From: a virus
IMG/VR virus record: IMGVR_UViG_3300046008_000898
Coordinates: 1-47,731 of that record
Reading direction: 5' to 3' (one strand)
Length of the DNA: 47,731 bases
The notes under the pieces were generated by a model. The model was given only the letters and a program-made list of their open reading frames with translations. It made no database searches and was not told the origin of the DNA. Below, piece by piece: positions 1 to 7,502 of the stretch. Each line of letters starts with the position of its first letter. Positions within the stretch are counted from its first letter, which is position 1. A program made the position numbers and the translations under genes.

Positions 1-137
1 AAACAACGTTCACCGATTTTTGAGTATCCATGAGAGCGTGTACTTTCATGAGCAAAACCACTTTCATCAACATAAACAATGGCTCTGCCTTCAGATTTGT
101 ATTTCTCAATTTTGAGTTTAAATTCTTTGCGCAACAC
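1..137 (-). CDS. IS630-type transposase, second ORF (start of DDE half), partial
   Basis: This is the first part of the DDE catalytic ORF. It starts at GTG one base after the stop of the first ORF, and is cut by the window edge. It encodes LRKEFKLKIEKY and then YVDESGF, which carries the first catalytic Asp. The full version is at 45574-46092. Confidence 0.8.
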   Translation of the reverse strand, partial: MLRKEFKLKIEKYKSEGRAIVYVDESGFAHESTRSHGYSKIGERC

Positions 138-138
138 C

Positions 139-477
139 TCATCTGCCTTGGGATGTTTTAGTGTTTTTTTTTCGACTAACGCCTAATCGTTTCAAGGCAT
201 AACGCATTCCTGAAGCACTTACGCAAAAACGTTCTGCCCGTTCGTAAATGAAATCATCTGGATGTTCTTCTACATCTTTTTTCAAGGCTTCCATATCGAT
301 TTTTTGTGCAGGTCTATTTCGCTTGAATACAGGATCTGGATTGCTTTTCCAGCGCGAAACACTTTCCTTTCCAACGCCAAAACGTTTTGCAGTTTCTTCA
401 TTTGTCAGACCTTCCTTTTCCTTTACCGAAAGCAGTTTTTTTCTGAATTGTGCTGGATATGCTACATTAACCCCCAA
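139..477 (-). CDS. IS630-type transposase, first ORF (HTH half), left copy
   Basis: The 112-residue product is the DNA-binding half of a split IS630 transposase. An HTH of the type EGLTNEETAKRFGVGKESV lies near residues 23-41, then SRWK, then a second helical domain (FCVSASGMRYALKRLGV). Translation probably starts at TTG (475-477). The frame ends soon after an A9 run, while the catalytic part continues in another frame, as in the complete right-hand copy. A catalytic protein would need a ribosomal frameshift at the A run. Confidence 0.85.
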   Translation of the reverse strand: MGVNVAYPAQFRKKLLSVKEKEGLTNEETAKRFGVGKESVSRWKSNPDPVFKRNRPAQKIDMEALKKDVEEHPDDFIYERAERFCVSASGMRYALKRLGVSRKKNTKTSQGR

Positions 478-595
478 ATGAAGGCATTATCTCATCGTAT
501 TATGGTGCGTTAGCTATATCAATCGTTTAAGCCGTTGACAGTGCAACAGCGCAACCGATTTTTCCAAGAAATGATAAACGAGGCAAAACGACAAT

Positions 596-808
596 ATGAG
601 CAGAATTGAACAAGCGGTTATCGACAAAATTAAAACCCGCGCCGATTTTGGCTTAAACAAATACGGCGTTTCAATGATGCGTGATGATTTATCACCTATT
701 GAATGGCTGCAACACGCGCAAGATGAAGCAATGGACTTATGCGTCTATTTACAAAAAATCATGGAAACTATTGATTTTTTACAACCCACACCAGCGAATT
801 ATGAATAA
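596..808 (+). CDS. small MazG-like phage protein
   Basis: A 70-residue protein with the pattern KYGVSMMRDDLSPIEWLQHA followed by DEAMDLCVYLQKIM. From memory this resembles short phage proteins related to MazG/dATP-dGTP pyrophosphohydrolases, where the EWLQHAxxEAxD helix carries acidic metal-binding residues. Such a protein could hydrolyse nucleotides, but it is shorter than true MazG and activity is not assured. It is the first intact gene after the IS, its 3' end overlaps the next start at 801, and in the circular phage it would lie downstream of ssb. Confidence 0.6.
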   Translation: MSRIEQAVIDKIKTRADFGLNKYGVSMMRDDLSPIEWLQHAQDEAMDLCVYLQKIMETIDFLQPTPANYE

Positions 809-965
809 ATCCATTACTATCCGAATGCAACTCGCAAAATTTAAACGTGAGCGCGACGAGCTAATAAAAAAAATCGCCCACGCCGATACAATGATTGAAA
901 TTTTACAACCCGCACTTGATAACGCTATTAAAAATGAATTAGGAAGCGAAAATGGAACAAATTGA
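801..965 (+). CDS. small coiled-coil phage protein, unknown function
   Basis: 54 residues, starting at ATG 801 inside the end of the previous gene. I chose this start over one further upstream because the upstream part only overlaps the neighbour in another frame. The protein is one charged helix (KFKRERDELIKKIAHAD) with heptad-like spacing, likely a coiled coil. It overlaps the next ORF at 952, which suggests translational coupling. I recognise no family. Confidence 0.5.
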   Translation: MNKSITIRMQLAKFKRERDELIKKIAHADTMIEILQPALDNAIKNELGSENGTN

Positions 966-1122
966 AGAAACGCCCACACCTAAAACAATGGGCAATGATG
1001 ATGCAAAATTATTATCTGAAATTTACGACTTGCTGAATGACAAAGAATTGAACACAAATCTCAAAAAACAGGCGCGATATTCACAATTGCACGACGAAGC
1101 TGAAAAACGAAAATTACTTTGA
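952..1122 (+). CDS. small hypothetical protein
   Basis: A 56-residue ORF starting MEQIEETPTPKTMGNDDAK, with ATG at 952-954 and TGA at 1120-1122. It is acidic at the N terminus and helical and basic at the C terminus. It is supported mainly by its tight overlap with the previous gene and by ending just before a strong hairpin at 1141. No domain is recognised. Confidence 0.45.
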   Translation: MEQIEETPTPKTMGNDDAKLLSEIYDLLNDKELNTNLKKQARYSQLHDEAEKRKLL

Positions 1123-1140
1123 AAGAATTTTGACAAATTA

Positions 1141-1174
1141 AATTGAACACACTAAAAATCAAGTGTGTTCAATT
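1141..1174. terminator. 13-bp perfect hairpin between convergent genes
   Basis: AATTGAACACACT (1141-1153) and AGTGTGTTCAATT (1162-1174) are perfectly complementary around an 8-base loop. The hairpin lies between the ends of convergent genes (stops at 1122 and 1186), the usual place for a shared terminator. There is no clear U tract on either side, so termination is inferred from position and stem strength. Confidence 0.6.
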
Positions 1175-1185
1175 GAAAAAATACA

Positions 1186-2436
1186 TTATCCTTTGTTGCA
1201 GCCTTTTGGAATTAACCATGATGTAACTGGTTTTATATCTTTTGCATATTGCCCAACTGGGATAGATTCACCAGTTAAACGCTCAATATCATTAACAGTC
1301 ACTAAGTAACTGTCCAATTTTTTACGAGTAGCATCCTTTGAATTAGGTACAACCCAAGCAATCGCCTGTTCACTTTGACCTGTCCCCCTTACAATAACTT
1401 TCCAGAACGCATCAGGTGTTTTCACTCCGTGAGATTGCACAAAATAATCATCTACTGGGTTATTGCCCCAGATAACACCACCAATAACTAAAAGTTCATC
1501 AATATCGCGGTAGCATTCGATAATTTCTTCTGTTTGCAACCACGCTCCACGATTCATGTTTGCCGCTTGAGGCAAAATGTTGGTCATGTTATTAGTATCT
1601 TTAATAGCTTCTGCTGAATAATCCAAGTGGTTTGCAGGTACTAAATGCCCTCTGTCATAACCTTTACCATACGTTTTTGCAGTGAATTGTTGGCATTGTG
1701 TAGGCATATTTTTATCTAAAACAAACTTCTCAACACGCGGGAATGAACCTGCATCGTGTTGCGCGTTATATTGAAACTTAACTGCACCTCGTTTCTCACA
1801 ATCAAGCCAAATCGTGAAGCCTTCATATTTCAATTCAACAAAATCAGAAGGCAGCGTTATACAGGATGTTTGAGCTAGATTTAAAATTTGCCCTTTGGCA
1901 CATGTCGGTGGAGTGATACATGCCGTTTGAGATGTATTTAAAACTTGTCCGTTAGTACACGTTGGCGGTGGTGGATTGATACACGCTGTTTGAGCTGTAT
2001 TTAAAATTTTTCCATTGCTACATGTTGGTGGTGGCGGATTGATACACGCCGTTTGGGCTGAATTTAAAATTTGTCCGTTAGTACATGTTGGCGGTGGTGG
2101 ATTGATGCACGCTGTTTGAGCTGTATTTAAAATTTTTCCATTGCTACATGTTGGTGGTGGCGGATTGATGCACGCTGTTTGAGCTGTATTTAAAATTTGT
2201 CCGTTAGTACATGTTGGCGGTGGTGGATTGATGCACGCTGTTTGAGATGTATTTAAAATTTGTCCATTAGTACACGTTGGCGGCGGTGTATAAACTGGCG
2301 TTGTAACTGGTGAGTTATGACAATGATAACTGCCTGTTGATTTTTGAGTATGACATCCGCTTGAATCAGTTCTACCGCTATGTGCAAATACTTGAGCCGA
2401 TAACAATGTTAATGTTACAAAAGTTAAAATTTTCAT
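1186..2436 (-). CDS. secreted DNA/RNA non-specific endonuclease with YHYH-like head and Cys-rich tandem repeats
   Basis: 416 residues. A signal peptide (about 1-18, MKILTFVTLTLLSAQVFA) is followed by a His/Cys-rich YHYH-like segment (HSGRTDSSGC...GSYHCH, 19-40). Then come seven tandem repeats of about 21 residues of the type PPPTCTNGQILNTAQTACIN, each with two Cys (about 48-195). The C-terminal half is a NUC1-type beta-beta-alpha-Me nuclease with DRGH near residue 260 (GYDRGHLVPANH) and metal-site context NMTNILPQAANMNRGAW. The likely role is hydrolysis of nucleic acid outside the cytoplasm. It runs against the flanking phage genes, has its own -10 box, and looks like a lysogenic-conversion moron. 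Confidence 0.85.
   Translation of the reverse strand: MKILTFVTLTLLSAQVFAHSGRTDSSGCHTQKSTGSYHCHNSPVTTPVYTPPPTCTNGQILNTSQTACINPPPPTCTNGQILNTAQTACINPPPPTCSNGKILNTAQTACINPPPPTCTNGQILNSAQTACINPPPPTCSNGKILNTAQTACINPPPPTCTNGQVLNTSQTACITPPTCAKGQILNLAQTSCITLPSDFVELKYEGFTIWLDCEKRGAVKFQYNAQHDAGSFPRVEKFVLDKNMPTQCQQFTAKTYGKGYDRGHLVPANHLDYSAEAIKDTNNMTNILPQAANMNRGAWLQTEEIIECYRDIDELLVIGGVIWGNNPVDDYFVQSHGVKTPDAFWKVIVRGTGQSEQAIAWVVPNSKDATRKKLDSYLVTVNDIERLTGESIPVGQYAKDIKPVTSWLIPKGCNKG
1855..2285 (-). repeat. tandem 63-bp coding repeats in the nuclease gene
   Basis: Seven units of about 63 bp (21 codons; the one nearest the catalytic domain is shorter) encode the Cys-rich linker. Neighbouring units alternate between CTNGQILN and CSNGKILN forms and are nearly identical at DNA level (for example the unit around 2047 versus that around 2173). 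This suggests recent expansion by unequal crossover or slippage, so copy number may vary between strains. Confidence 0.9.
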
Positions 2437-2449
2437 TCATCACATCTTT

Positions 2450-2490
2450 AGAATAATTATAAAAAGTGTATTGTTTAGTTTTTATAATCA
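2450..2490 (-). promoter_or_regulatory. probable promoter of the nuclease moron
   Basis: On the minus strand a consensus -10 box TATAAT lies at 2461-2456, about 20 bases before the start codon at 2436. No good -35 is seen at 17 bp. The region is very AT-rich. It suggests independent expression in the lysogen. Confidence 0.4.
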
Positions 2491-2635
2491 GAACTCAAAT
2501 AAATAATTTTTGACATTCTAATCCACGCGGGTTTAACATTGCGCCGCTTTCACGAGAAAGCACTGGCTTAGACACCAGTTTTAAAGAGACGTAACGCCGC
2601 ACGATAGACAAGGCTTTTTTTGTGCCTACAGTTTT

Positions 2636-2661
2636 TTGAAGTTTGCCTTTTATGGTAGAAT
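2636..2661 (+). promoter_or_regulatory. extended -10 promoter for the C4/antirepressor leader
   Basis: TGG directly precedes TAGAAT (2656-2661), forming an extended -10 (TGn-TAGAAT). A loose TTGAAG at 2636 is too close to be a proper -35. Transcription would start near 2667, at the first strand of the C4-like structure. Confidence 0.5.
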
Positions 2662-2755
2662 TTCAGTGTTAGGAGTTGTTGAGAATACCCAATATCAACA
2701 GCAGTTTTCTTTTTAGCTGTGTCTAACCTCCTAACGCCACTTCGGTGGTATTTTT
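2662..2755 (+). ncRNA. c4: C4-type antisense RNA
   Basis: The leader folds as a closed multi-stem junction. GTTAGGAG (2668-2675) pairs with CTCCTAAC (2728-2735), enclosing GTTGA/TCAAC and GCAG/CTGT hairpins. Then follow CCAC-TTCG-GTGG (2737-2748) and TATTTTT. This matches the layout of C4 RNA of phages P1/P7, which is cut from the antirepressor transcript and pairs with it to block antirepressor translation. The position directly before a KilA-N antirepressor gene fits. The assignment comes from structure and context; an Rfam search was not possible. Confidence 0.68.
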
Positions 2756-2778
2756 AGACAAAAATAAAAGGCATTAAA

Positions 2779-3681
2779 ATGAACACATCAATCGTTACAC
2801 TTCAATACAATAACTTCCCTGTCTTATTTCAAAAAGACGCTTCAATAAATGCAACTGCGATTGCAAAGCAATTTAACAAATCACCAAAAGATTATTTGCG
2901 CCTTGATCGCACAAAAGATTACATTGAAGCCGTTAGGAGAAATCGCCTAACGGAAGAAAATCAATTAGTTACAATCAATCAAGGAGGAACACCAGAAGAA
3001 CAAGGAACTTGGATTCATCGTTTTTTAGCAATCGATTTTGCTCGCTGGTTAAATTCTGATTTTGCGGTTTGGTGTGATATGCAAATTGAATCACTGTTAA
3101 AACCCGTCCCAAACGCCTTGCGCGATTTACCGCCAAAAACTTTAACGCCTGCGATGTTGCGTCACATTGAAAAGCGCATTACTCACTTGAACAAAACGCA
3201 AGTGGGTAGCACTTATGCCAGCCTTGGCAGAATGATTAAAGAAAAATTCAACGTCAACGAACGCAAAGCGATTCCAATTCATAAATATCGTGAAGTTTGC
3301 GTGTTGCTTGGTTGTGAACCCGATGAAAAAGCGTTGCAGGGGGAACTTGTTGAACCTGCAAAATTGGAATATCAACCACCAAAAGGCATGGTGTTGATTG
3401 CTGAAAGTGAACTTTCGACATTGCAAGAAAGACGTAAAACCGAATGGAATGGTGACGGTTATGCGTCAATGATTTTGGGTATAAATGACAATTCGCGTTT
3501 AGTCATCAATCCTACGGGAGATGTAACAACGATTATGCGATTAACTGAAAATGATTTTGTCGGAACATTTGAAACGATTGTGCGCGAGTTAAAACTTCGT
3601 GGTTATCATGTTATCCAAGATTGCCCACAAAACAAACTTGAAACGATTGGTAAAATTGTGACGGCGAAATTTGAAGCGTAA
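2779..3681 (+). CDS. KilA-N domain antirepressor
   Basis: 300 residues. The N-terminal third is a KilA-N DNA-binding domain (SINATAIAKQFNKSPKDYLRL, then TWIHRFLAIDFARWLNSDFAVWCD at about 75-98). The rest resembles phage antirepressor/regulatory C-terminal regions. In P1-like systems such a protein inactivates the phage repressor and so promotes lytic growth. It begins 31 bases after the C4-like structure and ends before a terminator at 3692. Because the phage repressor here lacks a cleavage domain, this protein is a strong candidate for the inducing factor. Confidence 0.82.
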   Translation: MNTSIVTLQYNNFPVLFQKDASINATAIAKQFNKSPKDYLRLDRTKDYIEAVRRNRLTEENQLVTINQGGTPEEQGTWIHRFLAIDFARWLNSDFAVWCDMQIESLLKPVPNALRDLPPKTLTPAMLRHIEKRITHLNKTQVGSTYASLGRMIKEKFNVNERKAIPIHKYREVCVLLGCEPDEKALQGELVEPAKLEYQPPKGMVLIAESELSTLQERRKTEWNGDGYASMILGINDNSRLVINPTGDVTTIMRLTENDFVGTFETIVRELKLRGYHVIQDCPQNKLETIGKIVTAKFEA

Positions 3682-3691
3682 CGATTGACGT

Positions 3692-3730
3692 AAAAAAACC
3701 ACGCGCCTGTTTTGGGTTGCGTGGTTTTTG
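3692..3730 (+). terminator. intrinsic terminator after the antirepressor
   Basis: ACCACGC pairs with GCGTGGT, followed by a T run (GTGGTTTTTG). Near-identical to the terminator at 4063-4104, including most of the loop. Confidence 0.85.
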
Positions 3731-3768
3731 TTAAACTTCAAAAAACTAAAACATCAATAGGTTAAAGA

Positions 3769-4047
3769 ATGCCAAAATTAAACATAAATGAATTACTCGA
3801 TGTTCGTCTTTGCAAAAACGATGTTCGCTCAAATGAACCCCCTACACTAATCTTTATTTTTAAAAATGAAAATGTGAGTGAAAACGGAACTTTCGATGAA
3901 GAATTTTTAAACCATTTTTCACAAAAAGAACAGGATGAATTTTTTGAACACTTTGAGCATTTTTGTATCTCTAAAAAGTACGAGAAGTGTTTTTTACCTG
4001 CTTATATGTCATTGAATAATTGGTTATCTAAATTGAATCTGAACTAA
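3769..4047 (+). CDS. hypothetical protein in a terminator-bounded cassette
   Basis: 92 residues, acidic, rich in Phe and Glu (for example QDEFFEHFEHFCISKKYEKC). No signal peptide or membrane segment, and no family recognised. It stands alone between two almost identical terminators, which isolates it from the antirepressor upstream and the late genes downstream. That arrangement fits a moron or a regulator expressed on its own. Confidence 0.6.
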   Translation: MPKLNINELLDVRLCKNDVRSNEPPTLIFIFKNENVSENGTFDEEFLNHFSQKEQDEFFEHFEHFCISKKYEKCFLPAYMSLNNWLSKLNLN

Positions 4048-4062
4048 ATATAATTCATTTTC

Positions 4063-4104
4063 AAAAAAACCACGCGCCTGTTTAGGGTTGCGTGGTTTTT
4101 TTTG
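4063..4104 (+). terminator. intrinsic terminator, second copy
   Basis: Same ACCACGC/GCGTGGT stem as at 3692, with one loop change (TTTAGGG against TTTTGGG) and a longer T run. It closes the 92-residue gene and lies just before the late structural genes. Confidence 0.88.
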
Positions 4105-4166
4105 TGCCTAAAAAATAGGTTCACTTTCGTATGTAAATGAACCACGCATTTCGTCAAGATTACCCC

Positions 4167-4364
4167 ATGACAAATGCCGAAACCCTCTTAGACGAAATTA
4201 CCGCTGCATACCGCGACGCGCTTGCAGGTAAAACTGTCAAATTCAATAATCGTGAATGGACACGTCACGACTTACCCGTTTTGCGTGCTGAAATGCAACA
4301 CTGGTCAAACGTCGTTGCCCGTGAAAATGGCGGCGGTCATAAGCCGATGACGGTGATTTTATGA
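4167..4364 (+). CDS. gpW-like head-tail joining protein
   Basis: 65 residues from ATG 4167 (75 if the in-frame ATG at 4137 is used). Lambda gpW is 68 residues, which favours the shorter form. The sequence TLLDEITAAYRDALAGKTV followed by a basic turn and VLRAEMQHWS matches the gpW pattern of two helices around a small hairpin. gpW adds to the portal to complete DNA-filled heads. The stop overlaps the portal start at 4361, as in lambda-type W-B order. Confidence 0.72.
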   Translation: MTNAETLLDEITAAYRDALAGKTVKFNNREWTRHDLPVLRAEMQHWSNVVARENGGGHKPMTVIL

Positions 4365-5902
4365 GTGGCTACGGTTTTGCAACGGCACACCAAGGCGCAA
4401 GTACAACGGATGCGCGCCTATCAAATTGGATACCCGCAGCAGGTAGCGCGGATTCAGATTTACTGAATGAACTTGTCGCACTAACACCGCGTTCACGCGA
4501 TTTAGTCCGTAATCACCCTGTTGCCAGTGGCGCATTGCAAACGCTCAAAGACAACATCATCGGGCATCAACTCCGTTTGTCGTCACAACCAAAATACCGC
4601 TTACTCGGCAAAGATAGAGAATGGGCGAGCCAATGGGGCAACGCCGTTGAAGACCAATTTTCAACGTGGGCAGATACCACCGAATGCGATGCGTCAAAAT
4701 CACAAACCTTTCACGGTTTAACTTTGCAAGCCTTAGCAGGGGCAATCGTCAACGGCGATGCGTTTGCGATTGTTCACTGGTTGCCACGCCCCAATTCAAA
4801 ATGGGCAACACGTCTGCAATTGATTGAAGCCGATAGGGTTTCAACACCACCGCATTTGGCTTACAACAAAAACATTCGTAACGGCGTTGAAATTGATGAT
4901 TTCGGCGCACCAGTCGCTTACTACGTTCAAAAATCCCACCCAGGCGATAGATTTCGTTTTTTCAATTCAACACAACAAGAGTTTGAACGTATCCCCGCTT
5001 TTACCGAATGGGGACGTAGACGGGTTATTCATTTATTCGACAAAGAACGCGCTGAACAATCACGCGGCAAACCCTTATTTACAGCGGTGTTGCGTGAATT
5101 CAAAGTCAGTGGTGATTATTTAGGCAGTGAATTGCACGCCGCCGCCGCGAATGCCTTGATTGCAGCGTTTATTGAAAGTGATTTAGACCCTGCCGCTGTG
5201 ACTAACTTATTAGGTTCTGACACAGATATTTTGTCGGATTATTGGAAGGATGTTGCAGACAAAACGAACGGTAAAAAAATCAAATCAGGCAGTTTCTTAA
5301 CCTTGCCAATCGGTACAAAAGTCAGTTCTTACAATTCAGGTCGTCCGAATACCGCGTTTAACGGGTTCATGGAATCGTGTATGCGTCACATTAGCGCAGG
5401 GCTAAATATGCCTTACGAATTGCTGATGAAAGACTTTTCAAAAACGAATTATTCCAGTGCCAGAGCCGCCTTATTAGAAGCATGGCGTTATTTTCAAGGG
5501 CGTAGACGTTGGTTAAAAGACACTTGGCTAGACCCGATTTATAACGTTTGGCTTGAAGAAGGCGTGAATCGTGAATTTATCGACGTACCCGATTTTTACG
5601 ACAACAACAATTCCTATGCTTATGCAAATGCCCGTTGGGTGTTTGCAGGTCGCGGTTGGGTTGACCAAGTAAAAGAAGCGCAAGCCTCGAAATTAAGAAT
5701 GGACAGCACGGTTTCAACACTTGAAATCGAAAACGCTGACCAAGGTTTGGACTGGGAAGAAACCTTAGAACAACGCAAACGTGAACGCGACTTAATGGAA
5801 GAACTCGGCTTGCTTGAGGATTATGTCAAAGCCGATAGCACGATAGGCGTTGAAGTCGATGACCCAGCCGATTCAAATTTACCTCAACAAACTGGTCACT
5901 AA
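4361..5902 (+). CDS. portal protein, lambda gpB family
   Basis: 513 residues, close to lambda B (533). Family-typical stretches include LVRNHPVASGALQTLKDNIIG, IVNGDAFAIVHW, the RVIHLFDKERAEQSRGKPLF region, and SAGLNMPYELLMKDFSKTNYSSARAALLEAWR. It would form the dodecameric ring at the head vertex through which DNA is packaged and ejected. The start overlaps gpW by 4 bases, and the protease gene follows 4 bases after its stop. Confidence 0.93.
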   Translation: MSGYGFATAHQGASTTDARLSNWIPAAGSADSDLLNELVALTPRSRDLVRNHPVASGALQTLKDNIIGHQLRLSSQPKYRLLGKDREWASQWGNAVEDQFSTWADTTECDASKSQTFHGLTLQALAGAIVNGDAFAIVHWLPRPNSKWATRLQLIEADRVSTPPHLAYNKNIRNGVEIDDFGAPVAYYVQKSHPGDRFRFFNSTQQEFERIPAFTEWGRRRVIHLFDKERAEQSRGKPLFTAVLREFKVSGDYLGSELHAAAANALIAAFIESDLDPAAVTNLLGSDTDILSDYWKDVADKTNGKKIKSGSFLTLPIGTKVSSYNSGRPNTAFNGFMESCMRHISAGLNMPYELLMKDFSKTNYSSARAALLEAWRYFQGRRRWLKDTWLDPIYNVWLEEGVNREFIDVPDFYDNNNSYAYANARWVFAGRGWVDQVKEAQASKLRMDSTVSTLEIENADQGLDWEETLEQRKRERDLMEELGLLEDYVKADSTIGVEVDDPADSNLPQQTGH

Positions 5903-5906
5903 TTTT

Positions 5907-7121
5907 ATGTCACACGTCATTGATTTTTTAAACAACGGCACGCCTTGGGCAATCACAGAAAGCGCGTTGCAAACGATTCACTCGATTGCCAACGGTGAAA
6001 ACAATCTTGAAGCTGTTTTAAAAGAGCGCGGCAAACCGTTAGACAACACGCACAAAGTGATTACTCGTGGCAACGTGGCAGTTATCCCCGTGCAAGGCGC
6101 ATTGTTCCCACGGGCAAATTTGTTTTCAGAAATCAGCGGTGCGTATTCTGTTGAAATGCTTGCCCGTGATTTACAAGCCGCGCAAGCCGATTCAAATGTG
6201 AAAGCGGTCGTATTGCAAATTGATTCACCTGGTGGACATACCACCATGATTAACGAATTCGCCGCACAAATTAAAGCCTTCGATAAGCCGATTGTTAGTT
6301 ATGTCGTTGGTCAAGCCGCAAGCGCGGCATATTGGATAGCCGCAGCAACCGACAGAATCTACTTAGACAGTACGGCGATCATCGGTTCAATCGGAGTTGT
6401 CGCCGCTTTCTCAAAAAAAGAAAGTGGCACGACTGAATTTGTATCAAGCAATGCCCCAGACAAACGCCCTGACTTAGAAAGCGACACAGGTAAAGCCGTT
6501 ATTCAATCGCTTGTCGATGACATGGAATCAGTATTCATCGAATCTATCATTGCAAATCGCGGTATGTCACGCGAACAAATCACTAATTTACGCGGCGGCG
6601 TTCTCGTCGGCGCAAAAGCCGTGTCAGCAGGTTTTGCCGACGAAATTTCAAACTTAGAGGCGGTTATCGCTTCGCTTAATATGGAGTTCAACATGGATTT
6701 ATCTACATTGAAAGCCGAACACAGCGCGGTGTATAAAGCCGCGTTTGATGAAGGCTTACAGTCACTCAACGCAACAACATTGGTCAGTGATTCAATCACC
6801 GCAGAACGTACACGCATTGCATCTATTTTGTCATGCGAAGAATCAAAAGGTCGTGAATTACAAGCGCAAACTTTAGCACTCGAAACCGATTTGAATGCTG
6901 AACAAGCTGCCAAAATTTTAGCGTCTGCACCAATTGGTTCAAACAGCAAAACACCGCCAGCAGTTCATGACGGCTTTGTTGCCAATATGAATAAATTGAA
7001 AAATCCAAACGTCGGCGTTGGTTCAAATCAAGATACTGGTGAACTGAATACAAAAGATGATAACGCGAAATTGGCGGCATCGATTTTAGGCTTTTTACCC
7101 GCTAACAACATTCGTAAATAA
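5907..7121 (+). CDS. S49 (SppA/ClpP-like) prohead protease with scaffold tail, lambda gpC family
   Basis: 404 residues from ATG 5907. An upstream in-frame start only overlaps the portal gene. S49 features: VLQIDSPGGHTT (oxyanion region) near 100-111, VVGQAASAAYWIAAATDRIY with the nucleophilic Ser, IIGSIGVVA, and RGGVLVGAKAVSAGFADEI. The region after residue about 262 is helical and low in complexity and serves as scaffold, as in lambda C/Nu3. It matures the procapsid by cleaving scaffold and portal. Confidence 0.9.
   Translation: MSHVIDFLNNGTPWAITESALQTIHSIANGENNLEAVLKERGKPLDNTHKVITRGNVAVIPVQGALFPRANLFSEISGAYSVEMLARDLQAAQADSNVKAVVLQIDSPGGHTTMINEFAAQIKAFDKPIVSYVVGQAASAAYWIAAATDRIYLDSTAIIGSIGVVAAFSKKESGTTEFVSSNAPDKRPDLESDTGKAVIQSLVDDMESVFIESIIANRGMSREQITNLRGGVLVGAKAVSAGFADEISNLEAVIASLNMEFNMDLSTLKAEHSAVYKAAFDEGLQSLNATTLVSDSITAERTRIASILSCEESKGRELQAQTLALETDLNAEQAAKILASAPIGSNSKTPPAVHDGFVANMNKLKNPNVGVGSNQDTGELNTKDDNAKLAASILGFLPANNIRK
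6693..7121 (+). CDS. nested scaffolding protein (Nu3-like), internal start
   Basis: An in-frame ATG at 6693 is preceded by GGAG at 6683-6686, a well-placed ribosome binding site inside the protease gene. It would give a 142-residue protein identical to the protease C terminus, matching how lambda Nu3 is made inside C. The sequence has coiled-coil character (ITAERTRIASILSCEES) and ends with a short basic tail (PANNIRK). Scaffold assists capsid assembly and is then removed. The internal start is inferred from the sequence only. Confidence 0.6.
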   Translation: MDLSTLKAEHSAVYKAAFDEGLQSLNATTLVSDSITAERTRIASILSCEESKGRELQAQTLALETDLNAEQAAKILASAPIGSNSKTPPAVHDGFVANMNKLKNPNVGVGSNQDTGELNTKDDNAKLAASILGFLPANNIRK

Positions 7122-7130
7122 GGGGGCGTT

Positions 7131-7499
7131 ATGCCAGCAAGTTATATCTCAACGTCATTTGCACCCAGCAATTTAATTGCAGGTAATTTTGACGAACTCA
7201 AAGGTGAATCTATCACCGTCATCAGCGGTCAAAACCTTTTACGCGGCGCAGTGTTAGGCAAAATCACCGCCAGCGGTAAATACAATTTAAGTTTAAATGC
7301 GGCGGCGGATGGTTCGCAAATACCTGACTTGATTTTGGCTGAAGATTGCAACGCCAGTGCAGGTGATAAACCCGCCATTGCTTATTCGCGCGGCGATTTT
7401 ATCGCGCAAGAATTGGTAATTGGCGCAGGTCACACGATTGCAAGCATCAAAGAAGGTTTGCGCGACAAAAACATTATTTTATTCAATCAACAGGCTTAG
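7131..7499 (+). CDS. head decoration protein, lambda gpD family
   Basis: 122 residues (lambda D has 110). Typical D features: SNLIAGNFDELKGESITV, LLRGAVLGKITASGKY, ILAEDCNASAGDKPAIAYSRGDF. Trimers of this protein sit on the expanded capsid and strengthen it. A GGGGG-rich ribosome binding site (7122-7126) precedes ATG 7131. Directly followed by the major capsid gene. Confidence 0.9.
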   Translation: MPASYISTSFAPSNLIAGNFDELKGESITVISGQNLLRGAVLGKITASGKYNLSLNAAADGSQIPDLILAEDCNASAGDKPAIAYSRGDFIAQELVIGAGHTIASIKEGLRDKNIILFNQQA

Positions 7500-7502
7500 G
7501 TT

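Larger units (their letters stand above)
1..516 (-). mobile_element. IS630-family insertion sequence, left copy (cut by window edge)
   Basis: This stretch matches 45956-46471 with one visible difference (T in GCTACATT here, C in the right copy). It ends at 507-516 with GCGTTAGCTA, the terminal inverted repeat, followed by TA, the target dinucleotide expected for IS630/Tc1-mariner elements. It holds all of the first ORF and the start of the second. The rest lies left of the window. It is in the same orientation as the right copy, so the two form direct repeats around the phage. Confidence 0.93.

Noticed and set aside
535-609. TTG-started mini-ORF (TVQQRNRFFQEMINEAKRQY)
   Set aside because: Only about 24 codons, and its start overlaps the restored stop of the IS-split gene. 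Possibly coupled, but too short to support.
1855-2285. Possible CRISPR array because of regular repeats
   Set aside because: Repeats are contiguous 63-bp coding units without unique spacers and keep the nuclease reading frame.
2497-2655. Minus-strand frame encoding SRESGAMLNPRGLECQ-like sequence
   Set aside because: It looks like sequences often annotated in phages, but it has no standard start codon and lies antisense to the C4 promoter region. It is more likely conserved DNA around the C4 leader than a gene.
6503-6949. Minus-strand 148-residue frame in the protease gene
   Set aside because: Shadow of the S49 protease/scaffold coding region, with no ribosome site or domain.
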